Shown here piece after piece: positions 24,776 to 33,340 of a stretch of 64,000 nucleotides of DNA. Source of the DNA: Candidatus Eisenbacteria bacterium (GTDB lineage: Bacteria > Eisenbacteria > RBG-16-71-46 > SZUA-252); NCBI GenBank assembly GCA_005893275.1, contig VBOW01000035.1, forward strand, positions 1-64,000. Direction: 5' to 3'. The translations under genes and the position numbers were made by a program. A model generated the notes under the pieces. The model was given only the letters and a program-made list of their open reading frames with translations, was not told the DNA's origin and did no database searches. Within the stretch, counting starts at the first letter, position 1. The number at the start of each line of letters is the position of its first letter.

Positions 24776-27700
24776 TTGCGCCCGCGCGTTCGATCCTACC
24801 GAGCCTTGGTTCCCCTGCTCGGCGTGCTCCTCGCCCCGCAAGCGCTCGCCGTGCCGTTCGTGACCCAAACCGTCGACTCGCTCGGGATCCGTGGCAACCA
24901 CAACTCCCTGGCGCTCGATTCGCGCCAGGATGCGCATATCGCCTACGCCGGCGCGGGCCGCCTCTTGTACGCGTCTCAGCACGACACCACGTGGGCGGTC
25001 GAAACAGCCGACTCCTCCGGCAACCTGGGCTACTACACGTCGCTCGCTCTCGACGGAGCCGACGTCCCCCATATCAGCTACTTCGATCTCGACCATGAGG
25101 ACCTGCGCTATGCCACGAAGGTGTCCGGATCCTGGATCACCCAGGTCGTCGATTCGGCCGGAAGCGTGGGGCATTACAGCTCGATCGCGCTGGATTCCGG
25201 CGGGAATCCAAGGATCACGTACTACGACAAGACGCACGGGGACTTGAAATACGCGGCGATGGCGGGCGGCGTGTGGACCATCGAGACGGTGGATTCAGTC
25301 GGCGACGTGGGGTTTTACACCTCGCTGGCGCTCGACGCCCTCGGCGACCCGAGCGTCAGCTACTCGGACATCGGGAGCGGAGGGCTCAAGTACGCGCACA
25401 AGGCGGAGGGTACGTGGACCATCCAGACCGTGGACCCAGGCGCCACGATCGGGGCGTACTCCTCCCTCGCGCTCGAATCGTCCGGCCGGGCCCATATCAG
25501 CTACGCCGACCTCGGGAGCCAAAACCTCAAATACGCCACGGAAAATGGCGCTGGATGGTTCATCGACACGGTGGATGGGAGCGGTTCGGTAGGCTATTAC
25601 ACCTCGATTCAGCTCGCCGGGGGAACGAGCCCGCGAATCAGCTACATCGATCTCGCACACAAGACGCTTCTCTACGCGGCGCGCGCGGGGTTCGGCTGGA
25701 ATATCGAGACGGTGGACCAGGTGACGCAGGCCTCCTTCTACACATCCCTCAAGCTCGACCGCGAGGACAACCCGAAGATCAGCTACTACGACAACGAGAA
25801 AGGCGACCTCAAGTTCGCCGATTCGGCGGTTCGCCTCCTCGCACCCAAAGGGGGCGAGCGCTGGCCCTCCGGGAGCACCCAGCGGGTGGTCTGGACCGGG
25901 ATCGGACCGGTCGAAGTTCAGCTCTCTCAGGACGGCGGCGTGAGCTACACCCCGGCCCTGCCTTCCCCCGTGGCGGAGCACGAGGTCTCTGTCCCGGTGC
26001 CATCGTGGACGACGACCCAGGGCCGGGTGAGGATTGTCAGGAGCTCGCCCCGGTCCTCGTCGGCAAGCCCGGGATTCCTCACGATCGCACCCGGCATCAC
26101 CTCGCCTTGGTGGGTGAAGACCGTCGACGCTTTGGGTTCCACGGGATTCAATCCCTCGCTCCGCCTGACCGCGGCGGGAACCCCGCGAATCGCATACTGG
26201 GATCAGTCGGCACGCGCGGTCCGGTTCGCATCGCGCGTCGCCGGGGTCTGGAATCTCGAAACCGTGGACGTCACCGGCGGATCGATCACGGCCACGCCTC
26301 TCGCGATCAACGCCTTCGGGGTTCCCTCGATCGCGTACTTCGACAACGCAGTGCGGCAGCTCAGATATGCGGTCCGGTTGGAAGGCGCGTGGTCGAGCGA
26401 GGGCGTGCGAACGCTGACCGCCGTGGGCGAACATTGCTCGCTGGCGCTCGACTCGTATGCAAGGCCGCGGATCGCCTATTACGAAAGCTCGCCGGCCCGG
26501 CTTGTCCTCGCCGCGCAATTCGGCGATTCATGGGCCACGGAGGACGTCGACGCCGGAACCGATGTCGGCCTCATGAACTCGCTCGCGCTCGACAGTATCG
26601 GATATCCGTACATCAGCTACTACGACGCCGCCCATCAGGACCTGAAATTCGCCTCCAAGACGAGCGGGACGTGGGTGATCGAGACGGTCGATGCGGCCGG
26701 GAACGTCGGAGCCTATTCCTCGCTCGTGCTGGACGCCGACCGAAATCCGCACGTGAGCTACATCGACGTCGCGAACGGATATTTGAAATACGCCACCAAA
26801 GCGGGGGGCCCGTGGACGATCGAGACGGTGGACTTCGGAGGGCACGTCGATGGATCCACGTCCATTGCTCTCGACGGCAGCGGCCAGCCGCAGATCGCCT
26901 ACTATGACGCCGCCGCCGCGCGGCTCCGCTATGCGTCCCGGTCCGCGGGGGCCTGGATCACGGAGACCATCGACCCGACCGCGGGCGGAGGGAGGCTGAG
27001 CTCCCTCGTCTTGGACGCGGACGGAAGTCCACGGATCGCCTTCCTGCACGTTCTCTCAAGCGATCTGCGCTACGCCTCGGGCGCGATCGAGCTTTCCACT
27101 CCGGCGACCGCGGTGGTATGGCCCGTGGGAGCGAATCGGGTCGTGCGCTGGGATGGAACCGGACTCGCGGACCTCTCGATCTCGACCGACGGTGGGGCCT
27201 CCTTCCAGACGATCGCGCCCGGGATCAGCGGAGGCGCCTATACGCTGCTCGTGCCACGGTCTCCGTCGACGCAATGCCGCATCCGGGTCCAACGCTCGCT
27301 CCCATACTCCGCTTCGTTCTCCGAATCCTTGTTTCAGATCAGGGCGGGCGTGGATCTCGTGACCTTCCGCGCGGACCCCGTGCCGTTCGAGGCGGGCGCG
27401 CTCGTCACGTGGAGAACCAACCCGGATATCATCGATCTCGCGGGGTACCGGCTCGAGAAGTCGGTGGGCCCGGGCGGCTTCGCCTCGGTCCTCGCGCTCA
27501 CGCGCGAGCTCTCCTACCGCGATCCCGGGGCCGGTCCGTCCACCCGGTACCGGCTGACCGCGGTGAACGGCCTGGGGGATGACCTACTCCTGGGAGAAGC
27601 CGACTTCCTGCCCCAAAAACCGCTCGCTGTGGGACCGCTGCCGTACCGCGGCGGGAATCTGACGATTTCCTTCGCGTCCTCCGGCGGGCCCGGGGGCACA

Positions 27701-27904
27701 TCCGCGCCAGCCGTAGTGGCCTTGTACGACGTCCGCGGCCGCTTGGTGCGCACGATCGTGCGCGGCGGGTACCCGTCCGGCTTCCAAAGCGCCGGGTGGA
27801 ACGGCAAGGACGACGGCGGTCGTCGCGTCGCCTCCGGGATCTATTTCTTGAAATCGGCGAGCGGCGGGCACGAGGAAACGATCAAGATTTCGGTGCTTCG
27901 ATGA
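24776..27904 (+). CDS. Secreted protein with two predicted seven-bladed propellers and FlgD-like C-terminal domain
   Basis: The protein has 1042 residues from TTG 24776, with GGAGGA five bases upstream. A signal peptide runs to about residue 24. Seven repeats of about 47 residues follow (25-350), each of the form W-x-IETVD-x-G-x-VG-x-Y-x-SLALD-x-PxISYYD-x-DLKYA. An Ig-like domain comes next (GGERWPSGSTQRVVW). A second run of seven similar repeats (about 445-775) and a second Ig-like domain (WPVGANRVVRWDGTGL) follow. An Fn3-like segment leads to the FlgD-type tail (YDVRGRLVRTIV ... WNGKDDGGRR ... SGIYFLK). Seven repeats per block suggests beta-propellers. The tail resembles sorting domains of FCB-group secreted proteins. 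The ligand is unknown. Confidence 0.88.
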   Translation: MRPRVRSYRALVPLLGVLLAPQALAVPFVTQTVDSLGIRGNHNSLALDSRQDAHIAYAGAGRLLYASQHDTTWAVETADSSGNLGYYTSLALDGADVPHISYFDLDHEDLRYATKVSGSWITQVVDSAGSVGHYSSIALDSGGNPRITYYDKTHGDLKYAAMAGGVWTIETVDSVGDVGFYTSLALDALGDPSVSYSDIGSGGLKYAHKAEGTWTIQTVDPGATIGAYSSLALESSGRAHISYADLGSQNLKYATENGAGWFIDTVDGSGSVGYYTSIQLAGGTSPRISYIDLAHKTLLYAARAGFGWNIETVDQVTQASFYTSLKLDREDNPKISYYDNEKGDLKFADSAVRLLAPKGGERWPSGSTQRVVWTGIGPVEVQLSQDGGVSYTPALPSPVAEHEVSVPVPSWTTTQGRVRIVRSSPRSSSASPGFLTIAPGITSPWWVKTVDALGSTGFNPSLRLTAAGTPRIAYWDQSARAVRFASRVAGVWNLETVDVTGGSITATPLAINAFGVPSIAYFDNAVRQLRYAVRLEGAWSSEGVRTLTAVGEHCSLALDSYARPRIAYYESSPARLVLAAQFGDSWATEDVDAGTDVGLMNSLALDSIGYPYISYYDAAHQDLKFASKTSGTWVIETVDAAGNVGAYSSLVLDADRNPHVSYIDVANGYLKYATKAGGPWTIETVDFGGHVDGSTSIALDGSGQPQIAYYDAAAARLRYASRSAGAWITETIDPTAGGGRLSSLVLDADGSPRIAFLHVLSSDLRYASGAIELSTPATAVVWPVGANRVVRWDGTGLADLSISTDGGASFQTIAPGISGGAYTLLVPRSPSTQCRIRVQRSLPYSASFSESLFQIRAGVDLVTFRADPVPFEAGALVTWRTNPDIIDLAGYRLEKSVGPGGFASVLALTRELSYRDPGAGPSTRYRLTAVNGLGDDLLLGEADFLPQKPLAVGPLPYRGGNLTISFASSGGPGGTSAPAVVALYDVRGRLVRTIVRGGYPSGFQSAGWNGKDDGGRRVASGIYFLKSASGGHEETIKISVLR

Positions 27905-28014
27905 GCGCGGTTGCCGGCGATCGCTGACCCCGGTCGCACGCTCGCGCCCGGAGATCCGTCCGGAGCCTCCCGGCCGCAGTAGGCTCGGATTCTATCGTGT
28001 GCTACGGTAGGAGC

Positions 28015-28785
28015 ATGGCCGAGCGCGAAGTCGTCAGCTACATCTTGGAAGACCGTGTGGGCCGCGTCACGCTCGACCGCCCGCCGCTTCACATCCTGGA
28101 TCTCGCAACGATCCGTGAATACTCGGCCGCTCTGAGCCGCGTCGAGCGCGACCGTGCCGTGGTGTGCATCCTCGGCGCCGGGGGGGACAAGGCCTTTTCC
28201 GCGGGGGTGGATATCGCGGACCATACGCGGGAGAAGGCCCCCGCGATGCTCGAGCAGTTCCATGGCCTGATCCGAAAAGTAAGGCGTCTCGAATGCGTCA
28301 CGATCGCGGCCGTTCGAGGGATGGCATTGGGCGGCGGTTTCGAGCTGGCGCTCGCATGCGACATGATCGTCGCGGAAGAGGGAGCGACCTTCGGTGTCCC
28401 GGAGATCTGGCTCGGATGTTTTCCCCCGGTCGCGGCCGCGGTCCTCCCGAGGCACATCGCGCCTCAGAAGGCCTACGAGCTGGTCCTGAGCGGCGAGCCG
28501 ATCACGGCGGCGGAGGCGACCCAGATGGGGCTCGTCAATGCGCTCGCGGCCCGCGGAAAGCTCGAGGAGACGCTCGATCGGTTCGTGGCGCGATTCACGG
28601 AGAAAAGCGGCGCCGCCCTGCGTGTTGCCAAGCGCGCCCTTCGGGTCTCGGAAGACGCCGCTTTCGGGGCGGCGCTCGAAGCGATCGAGCGGTTGTACCT
28701 GGACGAGCTCATGCGCACGCACGACGCGGAGGAGGGCATCCGGGCATTCCTGGAGCGACGCCAGCCGAAATGGGAAGACGGGTGA
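28015..28785 (+). CDS. Enoyl-CoA hydratase/isomerase family, possibly cyclohexadienecarbonyl-CoA hydratase-like
   Basis: The protein has 256 residues from ATG 28015. The crotonase fold is evident: RVTLDRPPLHILDLATI near the N-terminus, oxyanion segment AGGDKAFSAGVDIADHT, ALGGGFELALACDMIVA and FGVPEIWLGCFPP. The PPLHILDL N-terminal pattern is reminiscent of cyclohexa-1,5-diene-1-carbonyl-CoA hydratases of benzoyl-CoA degradation. That is a resemblance, not a firm call. It is monocistronic, convergent with pabB. A GTGCTA-type element (TACGGT at 28003-28008) is only seven bases before the ATG, hinting at a leaderless transcript. GTG 27997 is the alternative start. Confidence 0.85.
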   Translation: MAEREVVSYILEDRVGRVTLDRPPLHILDLATIREYSAALSRVERDRAVVCILGAGGDKAFSAGVDIADHTREKAPAMLEQFHGLIRKVRRLECVTIAAVRGMALGGGFELALACDMIVAEEGATFGVPEIWLGCFPPVAAAVLPRHIAPQKAYELVLSGEPITAAEATQMGLVNALAARGKLEETLDRFVARFTEKSGAALRVAKRALRVSEDAAFGAALEAIERLYLDELMRTHDAEEGIRAFLERRQPKWEDG

Positions 28786-28813
28786 GCCGCCGCGGCCACG
28801 CGGCAGGCGGCCA

Positions 28814-30325
28814 CTAGGCCTCCCAGCGCACCCCCAGCGACCGCATCATCCCGCGCGCTTTGACCAGCGTTTCCTCGTATTCCCCCTCCGGCGTCGAGTC
28901 GGCGACGATGCCGCCCCCCGCGTGAAACGACGCCGTCCCCGCTTCGACCACGATCGTCCGGATCGCGATACTGAAGTCGCAGGCGCCGCCTACGTCCCAA
29001 TAGCCGATCGCGCCGGTGTAGAGCCCCCGCCGCGTCGGCTCGAGGATGTCGATGATTTCGACCGCGCGTATCTTGGGAGCGCCCGTGATCGACCCGCCCG
29101 GGAACATGGCGCGGATCACGTCGACCGGGCCCGCGTCTTCGCGCAACGTGCCCTCCACCCTCGAGACCAGGTGATGCACGTCGGCATAGCTCGCGACCTC
29201 GCAGAGGGAGGAAACCTGGACGCTCCCGATTTCGCAGATCCTGCCCAGGTCGTTCCGCTCGAGATCCACGATCATCACATTTTCGGCGCGGTCCTTGGCG
29301 CTTGCCTGGAGCGCCGAGGCAAGCGCGGCATCCTCACGAGGCGTCGAGCCGCGCGGCCGGGTCCCCTTGATCGGCCAGGTCTCGATCCGGTTCCCCTCGA
29401 TCCGGAAAAACCGTTCGGGAGAGGAAGAGGCGATCGCCGCGCCCGGCATCGTGAGAAACGCGGAGAATGGGGCGGGCGATTCCTCGCGCAGCGAGCGGAA
29501 GAGAAGGGCCGGGTCCGGCGCCGACGTGAGCTGGAAGCGCTGCGCGAGGTTTACCTGGTAGACATCCCCCGCCGCGATATGCTCGAGCGCCCGCTCGACG
29601 ACTCGGCAGTAGCCGTCTCGCGTGAAGTTGGACTCCACCCGGACCGGGACCGCGGCGCCGACCGGCGGCGCCTGCGCCGCGCGGGCGGGGGGCGCGGCTC
29701 CGCCGGCCGCGGAAGATGCTCCGACGATCCGCTCCCATTGACGCGTCAACCGCGCCTCCGCGCACGCTTCACGCGAGCGCGGGTCGGGCTCGGAGAGCCC
29801 GGTGGAGACGACCCAGCCGCGCCCGCTGCCTCGGTCCCACGCCCACGCGACATCGTAGAATCCGAGCGAAAGATCCGGAAGCGAGGACTCGCGACGCGCC
29901 TTACCGGGATACCGCTCGAGCTCGTCTTTCAAATCATAGGAGAGATATCCGGCGAGACCGGATACGAACGGCAGGTTGTTCGCGCCCCCCGGGCCCGCCG
30001 ACATCGACGGGGCCTCGCCGTCATGAACGGACCGCGCGGGCCACATCCGAGCCAGCGCCTCCATCCCCCTCCCCGGTTGAGCGACCGCTCCGCCGCCGGC
30101 CAGCTTCCATAGCGTGCCGCCGCGCAACTCGAGGCGCCAGGCCGGCTCGAACGCGAGGATCGTCCAGCGCGCGCCCTCATCCACCGTTCCGAGCGACTCG
30201 AAGAGCACCGTGTAGGGCTCTCGCTCGACCGCGGTGAGCGCCTGAAGGGGCGTCAGATCGCGGGGAAGCATGCGAACGACGGGGTGGACCTGAGACCCGG
30301 TCCGCTCGGCCGCGTTAGTAGCCAT
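28814..30325 (-). CDS. pabB: Aminodeoxychorismate synthase component I (PabB)
   Basis: The protein has about 503 residues of the chorismate-utilising superfamily. PIKGTRPRG, with the catalytic Lys of PabB in place of the PxAGT of anthranilate synthase, supports aminodeoxychorismate formation for folate synthesis. Other motifs are DLERNDLGRIC, PGGSITGAPKIRA and the GDVYQVNLAQRF segment. An N-terminal domain (about 1-150) with FVSGLAGYLSYDL is typical of bacterial PabB. ATG 30325 overlaps the stop of the upstream CoA-transferase gene by 11 bases, so translation is probably coupled. No PabA or PabC is encoded nearby. Confidence 0.93.
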   Translation of the reverse strand: MATNAAERTGSQVHPVVRMLPRDLTPLQALTAVEREPYTVLFESLGTVDEGARWTILAFEPAWRLELRGGTLWKLAGGGAVAQPGRGMEALARMWPARSVHDGEAPSMSAGPGGANNLPFVSGLAGYLSYDLKDELERYPGKARRESSLPDLSLGFYDVAWAWDRGSGRGWVVSTGLSEPDPRSREACAEARLTRQWERIVGASSAAGGAAPPARAAQAPPVGAAVPVRVESNFTRDGYCRVVERALEHIAAGDVYQVNLAQRFQLTSAPDPALLFRSLREESPAPFSAFLTMPGAAIASSSPERFFRIEGNRIETWPIKGTRPRGSTPREDAALASALQASAKDRAENVMIVDLERNDLGRICEIGSVQVSSLCEVASYADVHHLVSRVEGTLREDAGPVDVIRAMFPGGSITGAPKIRAVEIIDILEPTRRGLYTGAIGYWDVGGACDFSIAIRTIVVEAGTASFHAGGGIVADSTPEGEYEETLVKARGMMRSLGVRWEA

Positions 30326-31394
30326 AATCCACCGGTTCCGGGAAGTGGTGGTCGAGAGGAATGAGCGCCGCGACGCGCTCGTTTCCGAGACGCGCCAGGT
30401 ACCCGCCGAGGCTTTCCACCCCTTCGACCCAATCCGCCCGCCAGCGCCCGTATCCCTCCGCACTCTTGGTCGCGCGGTGGTACTCCGAATAGGCCTCGTG
30501 ATCCCGCCGGTAATAGCCCTGCACGGGAGAAGGGTGCGCGCCCCAGCGCGCTTCGCATACCGCGGAAACCGTGAGGCCCGGAATCACCACCCGATTCGGA
30601 TCGCGCCGGATTTGCTCCGGCGTAACGATCTCCTCGGCGGTCAGGATCACCGCCCGGGCCGCCCGAACCGCGTCGGGCGTGATCCCGAGGCTCCCCCACA
30701 TGATCCCGTTTCCGTGCGCATCCGCGCGTTGCACGTGCACGATTGCCGTGTCGGGAACGAGCGGCCGTACGGCGAGGACCGGCTCGCCTCCGAGCGGGCT
30801 CGCGACCGGCTGGAGATAGGGATTCCGCGCGATCAGGTCCGTCCCCAGCGCCGAGCGCGTCGGGAGGAACGGCGCCCCGATCGCGGCCGCGTGGAGGGCA
30901 AGCGCCAGGGTGAAATTCGAGAACTCGACCACTTCGAGCGGCCGCGGCTCGCCGTGTTCCACCGCCCGCCGGAAGCAGTACGCCGAGCCCATCATCACGT
31001 TTCCCACCCAGGCGGCCACCACGCGCCGCGCGAGCCCCGCGCCGATGAGTTGGTCGAAGCAGATGTCCGAAACGGGGCCGATCAGGGAAAGGTCCCCGAT
31101 CTTGCGGCGGATGATCTCGTGGGTGGCCGCGAACGGAATCATTTGCTCGAGGCACGTGCCGAGCACGATCGAGGCGCCGGGCCGGACGAAGCGCTCGATC
31201 GCGTCGCCGAGCGGCAGCAGCTTCTCCCGACCGCGATGGTGCGGTAGCGCGTCCGGCCGCTCGGCCGCACGCCTCGGGGCCAGGTCGTCCATCCGGATGT
31301 CATGCGTCTTCGCCATCCCTAGGAGCCTGCCGTCGGCTTTTCCCTGACGAGCGCCGCTTCGCGCCAGCAGGAATGCTCTAAATTCACCGATCAT
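30315..31394 (-). CDS. CoA-transferase A subunit (glutaconate/IpdA-like)
   Basis: The protein has about 359 residues. Motifs of the A subunit are FVRPGASIVLGTCLEQMIPFAATHEIIRR (read in parts), SDICFDQLIGAGLARRVVAAW and HVQRADAHGNGIMWG. The last part (residues 260-359) is an acidic/aromatic extension seen in IpdA-like proteins. ATG 31394 was chosen because GGAGGA lies seven bases upstream, whereas the first ATG at 31460 has none. It pairs in principle with the B subunit at 22651-23421, 7 kb away on the other strand. PabB is translated from an overlapping start. The substrate is unknown. Confidence 0.85.
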   Translation of the reverse strand: MIGEFRAFLLARSGARQGKADGRLLGMAKTHDIRMDDLAPRRAAERPDALPHHRGREKLLPLGDAIERFVRPGASIVLGTCLEQMIPFAATHEIIRRKIGDLSLIGPVSDICFDQLIGAGLARRVVAAWVGNVMMGSAYCFRRAVEHGEPRPLEVVEFSNFTLALALHAAAIGAPFLPTRSALGTDLIARNPYLQPVASPLGGEPVLAVRPLVPDTAIVHVQRADAHGNGIMWGSLGITPDAVRAARAVILTAEEIVTPEQIRRDPNRVVIPGLTVSAVCEARWGAHPSPVQGYYRRDHEAYSEYHRATKSAEGYGRWRADWVEGVESLGGYLARLGNERVAALIPLDHHFPEPVDYGY

Positions 31395-31496
31395 CGATCG
31401 ATCCTCCGAGGTGGAAACGATCTCCCCGTCCGCGTATCCTGCGCTCGCGCCCTGCGTCATCGAATGATCACCCGGGCCGCATGAAATCTACCAGAC

Positions 31497-32825
31497 ATGC
31501 TCCGATGGCTCGACAGCGTCTTTCCCCGCCGCGCCCTCTTCCAAAGGGACCGCCGTCTCCTGCACCTATTCCTCGGCCGCGTTCTTGCGTCGACCGGGTT
31601 CGCGATCGTCATCCCGTTCCTGAGCCTTTACCTGCACGGCGAGCGGCACGTCCCGATGAGCGCCGTCGGCGCGATCTTCTTTTTTGCGGCGCTCGCGGGC
31701 GCCCTGGGGCAGGTCGTCGGAGGGGAACTGACAGACAGGCTGGGGCGGAAGGTGGTGATCGTCGGAACCCAGATCGTCCGCGCCGGCGCCTTCGTCGCGC
31801 TCGGCGCCGCGGTGCTCGTGCACGCGCCGATCATCTGGTTCGGTCTGCTCACCGCGGTGAGCGCCCTGGCCGGCCGCGCCTTCGAGCCCCCTTCCGGCGC
31901 GATGGTCGCGGACATCGCGGCGGGAAGCGCGCGCAGCGAGTACTACGCGATTCTTCGCATCGGGGGAAACCTCGGCTGGGCGCTCGGCCCCGCGATCGGC
32001 GGCTTTCTCGCCGCGCTCTCCTACCCGACGCTCTTCATGATCGCTGCGTTGGTGCTCCTCGCGTCGGGGGTATTCATGGCGGTCAAAGTCGAGGAGACAT
32101 CCCCGCACCGCCTCACGCACTCGCTCGAGGCGCAGGAGGCGGCGACCATCCTTCCCTCTTCGCCCGGAACGGCTCCGCTCGCCCGGTTCGGCCTCGAGCA
32201 GCTGGGACATGCGCTCCGGGACGCGACCTTCGTGCGGTACTGCGTCGTCTCGCTCCTCCTCTTCACCGTGATGTCCCAGCTCATCTCGACCCTGTCGGTC
32301 TATTCGGTGCAATGGGCGGGGATCTCGAAGGTGGAGCTGGGCGCTCTCTACACCTTGAACGGCCTCATGGTTGTGTTCTTGCAATTTCCGATCGTGCGCG
32401 TTCTCACCCCGTATCGGATGACCACCGCGCTCGTCGCCGGGAGTATTCTTTACGCGCTGGGCTACGCGATGATGGGGCTCGGCCGAGGGCTGCCTCTTCT
32501 GAGCATCGCCATGTTCGTCGTAACGACCGGTGAAATCGTCACGACCCCGGCTTCGATGAACCTGGTTGCCAATTTCTCGACCGTCTCCCTCCGAGGGCGG
32601 TACATGGGTGTGTACGGCTTGTTCAATTCCTTCGGGTGGTCGATCGGTCCCCTGATCGGCGGTGTTCTGCTCGACTTGGCTTCCGGACGATCGATGCTGC
32701 TCTGGACGCCGATCGGGTGCCTGGCTCTCGTCGCGGCGGCGGGGTATTGGGATTTGAGGCGGAGGATCGATCGCGCGATGGACTTGAATTACGAGTACTC
32801 GGCGGGAGAAACCGCCACGGCGTGA
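31497..32825 (+). CDS. MFS multidrug-type transporter
   Basis: The protein has 442 residues with 12 predicted helices. The major facilitator signature after helix 2 is GGELTDRLGRKVVIVG, and helix 5 carries RIGGNLGWALGPAIGG, close to the antiporter motif C of drug:H+ exporters. A second motif VLTPYRMT follows helix 8. The central loop (about 200-225) is charged. It is probably an inner-membrane exporter. It is followed 27 bases later by an OsmC-family gene, so the pair may respond to oxidants or toxic organics. No regulator gene is adjacent. Confidence 0.9.
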   Translation: MLRWLDSVFPRRALFQRDRRLLHLFLGRVLASTGFAIVIPFLSLYLHGERHVPMSAVGAIFFFAALAGALGQVVGGELTDRLGRKVVIVGTQIVRAGAFVALGAAVLVHAPIIWFGLLTAVSALAGRAFEPPSGAMVADIAAGSARSEYYAILRIGGNLGWALGPAIGGFLAALSYPTLFMIAALVLLASGVFMAVKVEETSPHRLTHSLEAQEAATILPSSPGTAPLARFGLEQLGHALRDATFVRYCVVSLLLFTVMSQLISTLSVYSVQWAGISKVELGALYTLNGLMVVFLQFPIVRVLTPYRMTTALVAGSILYALGYAMMGLGRGLPLLSIAMFVVTTGEIVTTPASMNLVANFSTVSLRGRYMGVYGLFNSFGWSIGPLIGGVLLDLASGRSMLLWTPIGCLALVAAAGYWDLRRRIDRAMDLNYEYSAGETATA

Positions 32826-32851
32826 ACCCCGACCACGAGGAGGAGCGCAAG

Positions 32852-33340
32852 ATGAGCGCGACGCAGACGGACCGGCATCGATTCCTATGCCGCCTGGTGT
32901 GGGCCGGCGCCGCCCAGGGACCCACCACGAGCTACGAAGGCTATTCCCGTGAATATCGAATCGACATCCCAGGGAAGCCTTCGCTTCGCGGCTCGGCAGC
33001 CGCGGCCTTTCGCGGGGACGCGACGCTCCACGACCCAGAGGACCTCCTCGTGGCCGCCCTTTCGGCGTGCCATTGCCTGAGCTACCTGGCTCTCTGCGCT
33101 CGGGCGGGCGTCCACGTCGTCTCCTACGAGGACGAGACCGAGGGCACGATGGACAAGGTGGACGGCGTCGTGCGCTTCACCGAGGTGACGCTCCATCCGA
33201 AGGTGACGCTCGCGCCCGGGTCGGACCCCGAAAAGGCCCGTGCGCTCCACGAGCGGGCGCACGCGATCTGTTTCATCGCGAACTCGGTCAACTTTCCCGT
33301 TAGGAACAAGCCCACGATCACCGCGGCGGCGCCGGTTTGA
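32852..33340 (+). CDS. OsmC/Ohr-family peroxide-handling protein
   Basis: The protein has 162 residues from ATG 32852, preceded by GAGGAGGAGC. OsmC fold hallmarks: GSAAAAFRGDATLHDPEDLLVAAL carries the Glu/Asp-Leu-Leu segment, the two redox cysteines fall in LSACHCLSYLALCARAG and HAICFIANSV, and VRFTEVTLHPKV forms a core strand. Members reduce organic hydroperoxides using the paired Cys. Several extra Cys lie beside the first. It lies directly downstream of an MFS exporter. Its 3' end overlaps the convergent DUF2079 gene by 23 bases. Confidence 0.9.
   Translation: MSATQTDRHRFLCRLVWAGAAQGPTTSYEGYSREYRIDIPGKPSLRGSAAAAFRGDATLHDPEDLLVAALSACHCLSYLALCARAGVHVVSYEDETEGTMDKVDGVVRFTEVTLHPKVTLAPGSDPEKARALHERAHAICFIANSVNFPVRNKPTITAAAPV

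Noticed and set aside
28960-29040. Anthranilate synthase (TrpE) as identity of the chorismate enzyme
   Set aside because: The PIKGT motif with Lys and the absence of tryptophan genes nearby fit PabB rather than TrpE.
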